Part shown: positions 15,525-27,625 of the stretch, one piece after another | Layout: every line of letters begins with the position of its first letter | Position numbering within the stretch: position 1 is the first letter of the stretch | Source: Nymphaea colorata | Lineage: Eukaryota > Streptophyta > Magnoliopsida > Nymphaeales > Nymphaeaceae | DNA length: 64,000 nucleotides | Direction: 5' to 3' | Assembly: GCF_008831285.2 (NCBI RefSeq) | Contig: NC_045148.1 | Location: forward strand, 14,672,802 to 14,736,801 | Notes under the pieces: generated by a model | The model's input: only the letters and a program-made list of their open reading frames with translations | Told to the model about the DNA's origin: nothing | Database searches by the model: none | Position numbers and translations under genes: made by a program

Positions 15525-18204
15525 GGAGGAAAACTCTATTTACGCTTCAAACCACTAACACCAAAAGGGTTCTCTCCACAGGCATGTCTACAGACAAAAA
15601 TCCACCGCAAGACCCTAAATTTTAGCAGCGCGCAACCGCAAAACAACCGCCCAAACCATGGACCCGAAAATCCAGAGTTGTCAATGGGGGGTCCACAGAG
15701 ACCGGAGAGATGTCGAAAGAGTGCTAGGGTTTGGAGAATAGTCGTAACGAACAAAGAATCACGATTTGGGTCGGAAGGGAATGGGATAAGGTTTACGCAG
15801 ACGGACACCAGAGAGTGAAATTTCTTTGAATTTCCTGTCTCTTCAACGCCCGCCGCAGCAGGCAGCAAGACGCAGGACCTCTCACCGTCTCCACCGCAGC
15901 ACAGACGCTGGAAGGTTGTGTTCTCTCTCTCTCTCGCTCGCTCGCGCGCGCGCCCCGCCGCCGATAGGTAAAACCCCCTCTCCCCGTTGCTTCTGACTGG
16001 GAATGCGATATATTTGAGCTAGAATCGAAGAACTCTCGCCTCGTTAGTTTTTCGGCTCTGTCATTGTCCTTCACCCTTCCTTTTAGAAGAATGCCAGAAG
16101 AAGCAATGGTGGGGTGTTCATTTTAATGTACAAAGAACAATCTGGTATTTTTCTTGATTCCGGCTGTTGGGTAGCAGGAGAAGTGTGTTTTTGTCTGATA
16201 TATAGAAAACTTTTCTCTTGATTTTTATCCATGGATTTTTGTCGGTAGCCATCAAATGCCACTTTACTGGATCTTCCTGATTGATGGTTAGAGGAGATCT
16301 CATTTTTTCTCTGGTTATTGAAAAACAAGTAGGGTGTTTACTTATTGCCATCTAAACTATGGTCTTAATTCAGCTACGTGATATTAATAGTTCTAATTAT
16401 CATTAAAGATCTCCCTAACCTTTAATTGCCTACTCTTCACCAACTTTAGCGAAGTCTTCACCCATCCAGAGTTCAATTTCAGCTAAGTTTTCACTCATTC
16501 AAAGTTCAGTTTTGTCGAAATGGGAGCAAAAATCGACCTTCTTAAAATGTCAGGGATAGCTTTTGGCTTGTTATGAAGGCTTGTAAAGTGGAAATCGACT
16601 CCCAACCATCATTTTTCTTACTTGGAGAAACGTGCAGTGCTAAGGTTTTGTAGTTGTTCTTGGTATAAATTGTCATTTACTATGCACATATAACTTGCAG
16701 TTGTAATTCAATTAATGTTTGGGTTAGAACTAGACATATTGTAGACGGTGCAAGTGTGCATTGGTGTTGTATCACGTTGTAATGCCTCATGCATTTGTCA
16801 CTAATGAACGCTGCATCAAGTGCTCAATGCAACGATTATATTGATGCATTCTCTACTGACTCGTCATTCTCGAAATTGTGGTAGTGCATAAAAAATCTGC
16901 TGCTAAAAGTTTGGCTTGGTGTTTCCACTTTGCTTCATGTGAATACACCTTTCCGATTGAACAACTGGATCTGCAGGCAGAAAAAGCTTGTTGTAGATGC
17001 ATAACTTCATTTGTTATGCAATTGCAATTTTCATGAATAGACCGATTATCGAAGAAGTTGATAAACATTAGGTTTTCATCACCTTTCTAGTTGAGACAAA
17101 AGAAAAAGTAACATATGCCAACACACTTGGCGTCTTAGACAGACTCTGCGTTATTTGGGTGTCCTAAACTCCCATTTAAAGTTCTATTACACATACATTT
17201 AGTTGAAATTTGCTTGTAATAACATGATATTTTTCAGGATAAAGGTTTTTACTTGTTTTTAAGATTCATGATTTGCATAAGAAATATATTTCTCACAATG
17301 TCCAATAATTAATTAATTTTTTTAAGATTGTTATGACAAAACCAAGCAAGCAAGGTTTTGGTTTTGTTCGAGACACAAGGAAAAAGAAAATGAAGGTCCT
17401 TCTCAAGATAGTTGAGTTGAAGGATTAGTTGAAGACTTGAATTGGCGTGTGCGTGTGCGAGAGAGGATGAAGTGTTAGGAACAACACACAAAATTCTCCT
17501 CTTTCACTCTCAAGAGGGGGTTAGAAGCAACAAAGAAGAACACAAAGATTTACGTTGTTCGAAGCAATAATCTCCTACGTTCACGGTCGTACAGATATTT
17601 CACTATTTACTTTTAGATGAATACATACACTTTTAGATAAAAGACCAAAAAAGAAACGGCAGTCCCCCTCACAACATAAGGATTAGGGCAAACCCGTATT
17701 TGTACAAAATGCATATGAGTGTCCAGTATGAATCAACTTCCATATATCAACATGAATCCACCCTTCAATGCCATTAACAATCGAACACCTACCAAACATT
17801 CAAAGCCATTGCTTCAGGTGATGAATGAGTTGGTCGATTCCTGATAGCATCTCAGAGTCGATATGGTAGACACAATTTTGCCGTCAGAAAATATCAGACA
17901 TAATTTGGAAACAGGACATGCTTATCGCCATTGCTATATTCACAAAGATATTAACGAAATTGATATAATCTGAAAATGCAGACGGCTCCGCTGTTCTGTT
18001 ACCAAACATGTTTGAACTTTGACATGCTCGTAAAGAGTAATTTCACTTGATATTATTATTTAAAATAACTAGCTATTTTCAGGATCACATCGATGAAGGC
18101 TGTTTTTGAAAAATATAAACGGCCATATTATCAGGATAAATTTAAATTTTCGAGAAAATCCCGATATTAATGGCCACAGAGCCATGTAATTTCCCTCGTG
18201 ACAC
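15525..18204. other. Spacer between eIF2B delta and SLH genes, with a repeat-like patch
   Basis: 15525-16080 is the GC-rich upstream region of eIF2B delta, including CT/CG runs near 15920-15960. From 16100 to 17450 I see only AT-rich unique-looking DNA. About 17480-17640 resembles a dispersed plant repeat (words such as GATTTACGTTGTTCGAAGCA and CTCCTACGTTCACGGTCGT) often found in LTR-type elements; no LTR pair or coding part is visible. Confidence 0.4.
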
Positions 18205-18212
18205 TATATAAT
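18205..18212 (+). promoter_or_regulatory. TATA box of the plastid SLH gene
   Basis: TATATAAT lies 96 bp upstream of the ATG at 18301 and is followed by a pyrimidine-rich (CT)n leader (about 18218-18245), a usual arrangement for plant pol II genes. Confidence 0.6.
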
Positions 18213-18300
18213 TTCTCCATTTCTCTCTCTCTCTCTCTCCCCCCTCGATGTCTCTCCGTTGATTCTCTCTTGATTCTGCAACTCAGAAGCCTTGTAAAAA

Positions 18301-21300
18301 ATGTCTTCTGTGCAGGCTTCTTCTTCTTCTTTTCTGCTTCTCGACAGGCGGCGAAGAAGTCTAGGGGTTCCTCGATCTTGTAGTTTTAGCGGATGGCTGA
18401 ACTCCAAGTTTTCTTCTGGTGTTCGTCTTCAGAAAATCAGGCCATTGCGATTCCTTACTTTTGCTCTACACGGTGGAATCGGTTCTTCTTGGTTGCCGTC
18501 CGATGGAGGGGCCTCCGACGGCTATGGTGGTTGGTCAGTCAAGGATCCTCTGCTGAAGGAAGCAAATAAAGGTTTCTGTTCTGGCTTTTCTATGGTTGAT
18601 TTTTGGTGGGGTTTTTTTTTTGGGGTTGATGAATGTGATTTCTTGCAGCGTCGACGAACGTTTCTTACGTGGGAGCTGGCGTTTCGTTGGCAGTGTTTCT
18701 TGCCGCGGTTTCTTATTGCTCGGTTTGGGGCAAAAGTATGAATCTTGGTATTTTAGAGTTTCTCCCTGTTTTCCTGATGGCGATATAGTTTTCGTGTTGA
18801 TTGCACTCAATTCGCTTATTTTTTCCGCTTGGCGGATTACTTGGAACTTGTGATTCTGCAATAGAAGTTGTATCTTCGACAGCAATATCACAATGGGAGG
18901 TTCAGAGGAGGAAATGAATGGTGATCTTCTAGTTTGGGCAATTTATGTTTTGATCTTTGTTTTTCTTCTTTGAACATGCACCATTTACTCGGAAAAATTG
19001 GTACAAATTAGAGTATTGCACTTGGAGGACAACACACGAAGAGCAACATGTCCCAGCTTTCACATTTTGGGTTACCATGCAAGATACATGCTTCGTTCAC
19101 ATTTTCTCCAAGAACATGGTGCATGTTAACGCGCTTAATTTAGAAGATGTTGAAACGTGTAATTTTCCCATAACCTTCACACAGAATGGGGGAAAGAAAG
19201 AAGAAAAACTTGAAGGAAACGTAAGCACTTGCATACGACTGATCTTTCTAAAGAGTTTGAGTGACAGAATGAAGGTTGGTCGTTTTTGGATTGGCATTTG
19301 CATTGCTTCATGTATGATGCATTTGCAACTTACTTCTGTATTCTTGATCCTTATATATCTTGAATCTTGTGACCTATCTCTTAGACCATGCCATGGCCAA
19401 TTTTGGATTATTGACGTTTGAAGCAAGAGAATGCTCTTTTTCCTACTAGCGAGTCCGTCTAGTCTTATAAGATTTACAAATTTGACTTATTAGAATATAG
19501 AAGTTTCACAGTACGGAGGGCCTCAAGGTTCAGCTTAGCCGGGGACTTCATGGAGACATATTTCATGCTCTTCTTGTAACTTGGTTCTTTTATTTGCTAC
19601 GAGTAAATTTCATCAGTTTTCTGCAGGTCCAAGACTTCAGTATACTGGACCATTTCTTGTTGATTGGGTCTTCAGATCAATGAATACCGTGCTTCATGTG
19701 CCTACTGAAATGGCCGAATCAGATTCCTCTAATGTAAATCAAGCTGGAGAGACGAACCAGGAAAGTGACACTGGAGTTGCATGCTATGATGGTGAAATTT
19801 TGGAAAAGCATGTTTCAGGTATGTCTATGATTTTCAGAAATTTTCTGTCTATGTTTTAATTTTCTGGAGCAAATAATTTATGCATCTTACTAGAAGACAA
19901 TTTTCAATTATCAACTAGCCCTGGCAGTTGTTTGTATTTTGGTTTTTAGTTCTTTATTTGTTTATAAGAAATACTGATTGTGATGACTATTGATTTCTGA
20001 AAGCTCTTTGAACATTTTAGATACAACACCAAAGCCTGAAGTTTTGATAATTCCGGTCCCTCCAGATGCCACTCAACAAGAAGCATTGTCTGTACTCAAG
20101 AAGCTGAAGGTTTTGCTCTTGGCATATTTCCATTCGACATTATGATTCTGTTTTCCACTTTTTCCTATGCCTTGAACAAAGTTCTCAATCCCTTATGGAT
20201 GTATAATTTATATTTGACTATTTGTAACTTGTTTATTGATCTTGATATGATCTTGATGAAATATGTTGCTTGTAAGCTCCATCATCTTCAGCAGTCAACT
20301 TCATGGGTAAGGTTATTAATGAGCCTACTTCCCTCCCTTTTTTACTCACTTAACAATACTATGTTCACTATGTTCACATAAAATGAGGTACAGGTATGCA
20401 GCCTTGTGCATGTCACAACTTTGCTTTGCAAGATGTGGTTTGTCATAGTTTGGTTCAACCTGTTTCCAGTTTGTGTCTGTCTGACTTAGTTAAGTGATGG
20501 TCAGAATCGTCAGATCACTTGGTAGAATGAAGACTTTTTGTGCTTCAGAATAATCATAAACATTTGCCATTTTTAATACTTGCCAGAATGAAGTTGTGAT
20601 GGGTTAAGAAAAAGTGCCAACTGGTATATTAAAAGTATCACTTATTTTTTTTATTTTAAATTATTGTTTTTTTCATGTGTTTTCGACAAAAATCACACCA
20701 AAGTATGGATGATTGTGCTTAGGAGTTAGGATGGAGGTGCTTTTTTTATTCTCCCCTATGCTCTCCTGTTCTTCTTGGTTCTCAGGTAAAAGAAAATTGT
20801 TTCTGGCATAAAGCACATTTTGGTAATGCTCCCTTATGGGTTCATGGTTCTCAACTTGTTGAACCAATTGTCATCTGTTGCTATTGGTAAAGAAGTGAAC
20901 CAGCTGCTTTGTGTGTCCTAAAACTGTATGAAGACCCATGTTAATGTGATGGGACCAAACCTCTTTTCACAATTTATATGCAGCCAAATTTTGTCCTCTT
21001 CTACTTTAAAAGTATAAATGTTCAGTGCAACTTTTCGATATTTCTTTTCATCTTATGAAGTCACAGTGCTGATATTGCCTAGTGCCTCTTCAAGAACAAG
21101 TATCTCAGCTTATTCTGGGATTTTCAGTATTCTCAGAGATCTTGACAATACAATTTATGGTTGCATTGAAATTTTTATTTTAAATAAGATAATTATTTTT
21201 CATTGTTTTTGTAGATTATAGAACAAGACGTGAACCCAACAGACTTGTGTACAAGGAGGGAATATGCAAGATGGTTAGTCAAAGCAAATTCATTCCTGGA

Positions 21301-22168
21301 AAGGTAATTCCTAGCCAGCAGCAGCAAAAACAGAACTTTGACATGAGAAAACCAGACTAATACGAGCTGGCTGATGTATTTATTATATTCTTTTGCCATA
21401 CATCTTACAGGAATCCCCAACATCGTATTTCTCCTTCAATTCTTAGTAACGTCTCCTCAACTTATGCATTTCAAGATATTGGATTTGATGACCCTGATTT
21501 CTTATATATCCAAGGTAGGAGTTTCTGAATATGAATAGGTAATATGCGACATTGTACTTCACATCGGTGAAACTCTATGTAATGGTATTTCTGAATATCA
21601 TAACCATCTTTAATCTAAAGAAAATAATTTGTACTGACAGCCCTTGCTGAATCTGGCATTCTACTCAGTCATGTGAGTGCCAAGAGCTTTGGATCCTCGG
21701 ATGGTGCCAGTGGTGAAGCCCCAACCATTCTGAATTTTTATCCAGAAAGGTACCATTAGACAAATTGCATGTCCATTCAAGAACTATTTTATAATTTGCA
21801 ATATCATAGATTGAGTGATTAACATTTTGAAAATTTGAATCTGTCAGTTTCTTATCCCGTTTGGATCTTATAAACTGGAAAGCCAAATTGGAGTATTCTT
21901 TCTTTGCTGCAACAGACGAAAGGGTATGACTGTTGAAAATAGTTGCTTTCTGTATCATTCATTTCAATTATAGATGAAATATTTACTATACAATTACGAG
22001 AATAGTTTTACTTCAAATTGGCTTTTAAAATTCCAACTTGCTTGCAGTCCAGATGTCAAGGAATAAAGTGAATTTTATTGATATCACATCAGTTGATCAA
22101 GAAGAATTTCAAGAGTTCATCCTCGACATGCAGGCTGGTGATAAGAGTATAGCAAGAAAAGTTTTTGG

Positions 22169-22199
<31 letters not shown>

Positions 22200-24312
22200 C
22201 CTCTCTCTGTCTGTCTTTCACATTTCGCTTGTGGGTGAAACTGCTAGGGCAGCAACCTTATACCACTTTCTTCAAAGTTCGTTGCAAAGGAATGCTTGAG
22301 ATATACACAATACAAAAAACCAGAAATGCTAGAGCTTATTAAACCCAATGCCATTAGACATTAACAACTTTAATCTTTTTGTTGCCATTGACAAGTATGA
22401 GGTGCTTATTTCAAGAGAACATTTGAATGCAAGGTAAAAAATTAGCTCATCCCATGTCCATAAATCTGAGGATGGTAGTTCTTACCTGTTCTTTATAATT
22501 GGAAAAATATCAAAAAAGTACTTAGTTGGGGGCACGCTGTCTTACAGATGCACAAGCACTATGTGCTTTCAGATGGGAATAGAAAGTTTACTGCAAAATG
22601 TTGGATATAGCAAGAGACTAGTTGATTTTATGTCTTCTCAAGTTAATGAAATTTTTATGTAGGGTATAGCAAGCGATTTCAGCCTGACAAACCTGTTACC
22701 AAAGCTCAAGCTGCAGTAGCATTGATCAGTGGGAGGATGTCAGATGCAATTCATGTGGAGTTATCAAGGCTTGAATCTGAGAGGTTGTCAATGGAGGCTG
22801 AATCGCAGGAAATCAGGTCCGAGTTGATGCTCAAGGGTGACATAGAGAGATTTTGGGAAGAAAAGATATCTCAAGAAAAAACTAGAGGTGCTATTGTGGA
22901 CAGGCATTTGATGGAAGTCATGGCTGCATTGCAAGAGGAGAAAAGGGATCAAGATGAATGTTGGCCTGAATTCCTCAAGGAACAAGCTGCATTAGACTGC
23001 CAACAGAAATTGTTGGCCAATCTCAAGGTAGAAGTGGATGATATGTCTAACATGCTTATGTCAGAGAAGGAGAAATTTCTTATAGAGCAGAGAAATTTAG
23101 AAGAGAGATTTGCTGAATCTCTTGCAAGAAAAGAAGCAGTAGTTGAAGCAAAATCTGTTCTGGAGGCTGAGATTGAAGCTGTCAGGATATTCAGGTAAGA
23201 CTTTTGCTATACTAAATATCTATTGTAGCTAAGGATTAATTTTGATCAGTAAATCCATTTGCAGCCCCTAGGTCTATTCATCATGGCTTTGTTACCCCAT
23301 GGTTGGGTCTCGATTGCGGTGTTGATAGCATTGGTTGGGACTAAAATCAACCTGGGAGCTATAGCATGTCTGAATTTATGGTTGCTACACCAATTACTGT
23401 ATTTTTAATGCCTGAAGGCTTTGGACATGCTCTGCAGTAGTATGACTTTTTTGCTATGGTCCAAATTATTCTCAGGATTGACTTGCCCTTTTTAATCACC
23501 AAAAGTGAGCTCTCTTTTTGTTAGTGTCCTGCGATGTACTGAGCGACTAGTTTTTTCATTCTGAAAACATGGTTCCTGCTACCTAATTTTAGAACAATGA
23601 TATGAAAAAGTAGATCTTCATTTCCCAAGCTATAGCAAAAAATTCAGGTAATCTGCTGTTAGCATAGAAAGTTGAGGTGAGTTTAGGGAAAGAAGGTACA
23701 TTCCTTGCGGTAGTGGTTCATCAAACTAGTAACTGCAAAACATATCACCTTTTCCTCCACTTCCGTTGATTGTAAGACCTAGAGTTCAGGAGAAGAGTAG
23801 TTGATGGACGATCATCTGTAATTGGGGAGCGAACGCATGGATGCAGAGTTCAGGAGAACAATGGTTGGGTAGGAAAATCTTCTGGAAGCACAATTCATTC
23901 TGTCAGTTAGGAAATCACATATGATACATATGCTATGTTGACTATTGTGCTAATCCTGAGACCTATTCTCATGTTTGAGTTCCACTATCATCAAGTGAAT
24001 CGGTGAACTAAGGTTAAAGATTTCCAGTTTCTCAAGACATCTTCGCAATGGTCGCCACCTTATCAAGATGGTGCTTTTAGTAGTTCTTTTGGGCTTTTAT
24101 TTGATTGAACTTCTAAATTATGTGAAAACAAACTTTTAGACATCCTGAAGTTATGTTTGCAATTGGCCTCATGTTCTTCATCTAGAAATTGGGTCGAAGA
24201 TGAAGCCAGGCGAAATCAGAGGCGTTCCAGAGTTCTGGAGGATGCTCGGAGAAGGTGGTGCGCGGGTGACTCTAGGGAATACAATGGATCAACAGAAAAT
24301 GGAGTGGTGTAA
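18301..24312 (+). CDS. Plastid-targeted SLH-domain, coiled-coil protein (eleven exons)
   Basis: Exons: 18301-18571, 18649-18735, 19627-19818, 20021-20109, 21215-21303, 21411-21514, 21641-21749, 21848-21923, 22053-22167, 22663-23194 and 24186-24312; 596 residues, phase kept throughout. The N-terminus is Ser/Arg-rich and lacks early acidic residues, like a chloroplast transit peptide. A hydrophobic segment follows in exon 2 (VSYVGAGVSLAVFLAAVSYC). Exons 5-9 carry S-layer-homology-like repeats (CTRREYARWLVKANSFLER; AYAFQDI-like; SKRFQPDKPVTKAQAAVAL), and exon 10 is a long Glu/Lys coiled coil. It resembles the small plant family that includes At5g23890, At5g52410 and At3g25680, whose function is not settled to my knowledge. 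In cyanobacteria SLH domains bind cell-wall polymers; a role at the plastid envelope or thylakoid is inference. The exon 9 donor sits in a CT microsatellite. Confidence 0.88.
22168..22210 (+). repeat. (CT)n microsatellite at the exon 9 donor of the SLH gene
   Basis: The intron begins at 22168 with GTCTCTCTCT and continues as CT repeats to about 22210. The splice donor is therefore part of the microsatellite. Confidence 0.8.
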
Positions 24313-25255
24313 AACTGAGTTGCTGCCCCTTTTTTCTCCCGCGTTCATTGTAAGAAGTTTCACTTCATGTTTCATCTTCCAGTAATCAGTGTGTAGTTTT
24401 CGTTGCAGTTTTTAAATGATTAAATAACAAGGCCATTTTGAACGAGTATGTTTCCTTGCTACTGCAATTGGAATCCGGTGGTATCCAAACGTGTTCGGAC
24501 TACTGTAAAGCGATTTGTATCTTCGCTTCCCTTGTATGTCTACTGTTTCTTATAAATCGTCACGCTTCAAAAAATTTTAGTCATTATTAAACCGAGTTTC
24601 GTTTCTAAGTTAAATGACAAGCTTTTAAAAATAGGTGTTGGGGTTATGTCGATCTTTCAAAAGCAAAATAATGTCAAAATCTAGTGACAACTTAGAGACA
24701 TGTCTAGTTTATAAAGAACTTAGACGTATCGTACTAAAACAAACAGCTTTATAAGATTATATGTACTCGGAGAGGAACATCTTCAACTAAACAAACTAAT
24801 TGCACCCAAAACGCATTGGGTATTCGTGGCATTACAACAAGAACTCGGTTGGCACAATCACCCACACCGAGTGTAGAAGCGTCGCCCAAGATTCTCAGGG
24901 GTCAATGCCGATACGCAGGTCGGGTGTCCAATTTGAGATGCGCTTCCGTCGTCATCATCCCCACTGAACTTTCTGATCTATGAAATATTTTAAATGAACA
25001 GTTCTCTAGGAAATATCCACTTTCTGGCACAATTCTAAACATTCTAGTTACTAAATGATCCCTTGTTGATGTTCTCCATTTAAAGTTCGCTCCGTGAATA
25101 TATATATATATATATATACTTTTATTTTAAGTTATTATAATGAAACAATGACCAGAAAGAAACCGTCGCCAAAAAAAGGAGATCGATTTTCTCCGCCGTC
25201 AATGCAGCTACTACACTTGGTTACTTGCATGTGAGGACGATGAACGAATTTCTCA
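24313..25255. other. Spacer between SLH and oleosin genes
   Basis: SLH 3'UTR followed by AT-rich DNA; a (TA)n run lies near 25098-25118. No gene, RNA or transposon structure recognised. Confidence 0.5.
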
Positions 25256-25276
25256 CACGTGTCATCGTCACGTGTC
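25256..25276. promoter_or_regulatory. Paired ABRE/G-box elements upstream of oleosin
   Basis: CACGTGTC occurs at 25256-25263 and again at 25269-25276, 125-145 bp upstream of the oleosin ATG. A TTGCATG word at about 25225 resembles half of an RY element. ABREs are bound by ABI5-type bZIP factors, and RY motifs by ABI3/FUS3 in seed-maturation promoters, which fits an oleosin. Confidence 0.7.
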
Positions 25277-25400
25277 ACTTTTCCTTGAGACAGTCCGCTG
25301 TCTGTCTCCTATTACCATGCTAAAAACAATTATGTACGAAGGACCAGCCACAGAAAGAAAACCAGTTCCATCGCGAGAGAGAGAGAGAGAGAGAGAGAGG

Positions 25401-25937
25401 ATGGCGGATCGTCATTCGACCACCCAGGGATCCCAGCAGAGAGCCACCAGGACCGGCGGTGATGGTCCAGTGACTGGTGGTGGTGGTGGCGGTGGAGGTG
25501 GAGGTGGTGTGTCAGCCATGCTGAGCAAGCTCCAAGGCCAGGCCCCTAATTCCACCCAATTCATTAGCTTCCTCGCCTTGGTGATATCGGGAGGCATCCT
25601 CCTGCTCCTGACGGGCCTGACCTTAACGGCCACCGTCTTGGCCTTGATCGTCTTCACGCCTCTCCTGCTGCTGACCAGCCCGATCTGGGTGCCTGCTGGG
25701 ACCCTTTTCCTCTTCGCCATGGCCGGGTTCCTGGCAGTCTGCGGGTTCGGTGTGGCCGCCTTGGGCGGAGGGACTTGGATGTACAAATACTTCAGGGGCC
25801 GCCACCCGCCGGGGTCTGATCGCGTTGATTACGCGCGCAGCCGGATCGCCGACACGGCCAGCCATTTTAGGGACTACGCCAGGGAGTATGGAGGGTACAT
25901 TCAGAGCAGGGTCAAGGATGCAGCTCCTGGTGCGTGA
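25401..25937 (+). CDS. Oleosin, H-isoform (seed oil-body structural protein)
   Basis: Coats seed lipid droplets and stops them fusing. Single exon, 178 residues from the ATG right after a (GA)n leader (25375-25399). An upstream in-frame ATG exists, but the extra residues have no oleosin character. Layout: a short polar N-terminus with a Gly run (residues about 26-38); a hydrophobic hairpin of about 70 residues (about 52-125) with the proline-knot pattern, seen as [11 protein letters not shown]; then an amphipathic C-terminal arm. The arm contains [17 protein letters not shown] and [16 protein letters not shown], the insertion that separates H from L oleosins. Paired ABREs upstream fit ABA and seed-maturation control. 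Confidence 0.97.
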   Translation: MADRHSTTQGSQQRATRTGGDGPVTGGGGGGGGGGGVSAMLSKLQGQAPNSTQFISFLALVISGGILLLLTGLTLTATVLALIVFTPLLLLTSPIWVPAGTLFLFAMAGFLAVCGFGVAALGGGTWMYKYFRGRHPPGSDRVDYARSRIADTASHFRDYAREYGGYIQSRVKDAAPGA

Positions 25938-26705
25938 TACCCTTCAGGCCCATCGCGTCGTAGGTCAGTAAGCAAGTCATATCATGGGAATATGAAAATT
26001 TGGAAACTTGGACGTGTTTCGATCTGTATTGAAAGAATATGCGCGGTTTGTTTGTTGATTTTGCTTTGTGTTTTCTCGGTCAGGTGAAGTATGGTTTTCA
26101 TGGGAAACAGAAAAGCTAAATTTTCAATCGATCTGTTTTCTTTTCTTCCTTTGTGGGGATCTTTGTGTGGGTTGAGATTTTTTGGGGCCGGATTTCAGGT
26201 TTATCTGTTTAATCACGTTGCCATAGCTTTGATATCTGGCAACTCGAAGACGAACACCCACAATTTGAAATTGGTAAACAAGTTTACGATTGGAAACTAA
26301 ACAAACAGCTTTGTAAGATTTTCACAATTATATACGTGCGTATAAATGCCTGCATGCAACAGACAAACAATTTGTAGATTGGATGTGATTATCCCCTGCG
26401 AGTTTGAGAGTTTACATATTGTTTTTATTTTAATTGGTCGAGCTAATCCGGGTTTACGTAGGTTAGACTTATATATAAACGTGGATCTATTACTACAAAT
26501 GGATCGAAGTTCAATGGATAATTGAAATTTCTCCAGGCTCTTCCGTCTAACACTAGCTGATGTAGGTTTTGATTCAGCTTTGTATCAGCTCATTCGTTAA
26601 TAAAGTAGTAAGAATAGTTTTCTATTTGGCGAACGAATGAAAAACCCCAGCACGTATTGGCAGATACGGCGTTTCAGTTTACGTCACTGATGCTACATTG
26701 AGATT

Positions 26706-26829
26706 CGTGGGAGATGTATATTTTACTGCTAGATGGAAGGCTGACAGAAATCTTTGCTAGTTTTTGTCGTGGGAGATGTATATTTTACTGCTAGTTGGAA
26801 GGCTGACAGAAATCTTTGCTATTTTTTAT
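26706..26829. repeat. 62-bp tandem duplication
   Basis: Units start at 26706 and 26768 with CGTGGGAGATGTATATTTTA and share GGAAGGCTGACAGAAATCTT. They are nearly identical, so the duplication is recent. Confidence 0.9.
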
Positions 26830-26962
26830 CTTTCTTAAGATGAAAATAAGAAATCAAGAGAGAGAAACAACAAGAAAAAGAAGATGGGACAGGGACACTA
26901 GTATTAATTAACAATTTTTTTCTTTTTAGCCATCTATTTTGAACATCAATGATTATTCTTTA

Positions 26963-26971
26963 CAGTTATCT

Positions 26972-27019
<48 letters not shown>

Positions 27020-27078
27020 ATTGGTAAAAATCATAAAGGCAACAATAAGGACAAAAAAACAGACGACAGTTATCTGTT

Positions 27079-27109
<31 letters not shown>

Positions 27110-27157
27110 TGGTAGAAATCATACAGGCACCAATAAGGAAGGAACAAAAAAACAGAC
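26963..27157. repeat. About 104-bp tandem duplication with embedded (TA)n
   Basis: Units start CAGTTATCTGTTTA at 26963 and 27067, run through (TA)n of different length, and end in AGTGATTGGTA, CAATAAGGA and AAAAAAACAGAC. The microsatellites have diverged in length since duplication. Confidence 0.88.
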
Positions 27158-27474
27158 TTATTGCACTTAAAACCATACCCGTTTGTTTTTCCTTATCAAT
27201 AGGCCGTAAAATGTATATTAATCATAACGCAAAATAAATATTATATGTTAAGTTGATCAATATTTATGTTCATAGTGTTTTTATAATAAAAAGAAATTAG
27301 ATTAATAGTGCTTTTTATGATAAACAGAATTAATTATTAAGGGTTGATTGTGTTTTTATAATAAACAAAACTGAGGTGTTTTTATAATAAACAAAACTTA
27401 TGTTAATAGTGTTTTTATAATAAACAAAAATTAATGACTCTGCAAAATATATATTAAGTTGATTGAGTTTAGTC

Positions 27475-27625
27475 GGAGCGGGTCAAATCGTGGGTCGGGC
27501 CAAGAGATGGGTCGGGCTAAGAGAAGCGACGGGTAGGGCCGAGGAGCGGGTCAAATCGTGGGTCGGGCCAAGAGATGGGTTGGGCTAAGAGAAGCGACGG
27601 GTAGGGGAGGAGCGACGGGTTGAGT
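27475..27625. repeat. GC-rich 68-bp tandem repeat, about 2.2 copies
   Basis: GGAGCGGGTCAAATCGTGGG starts at 27475 and 27543 (period 68). A shortened third unit begins at about 27609. Internal words GGTCGGGC and GAGAAGCGACGGG recur. It is embedded in strongly AT-rich DNA on both sides. Confidence 0.88.

Noticed and set aside
25272-25400. N-terminal extension of the oleosin frame from 25272
   Set aside because: It covers the ABRE-bearing promoter and GA leader, and the residues are not oleosin-like.
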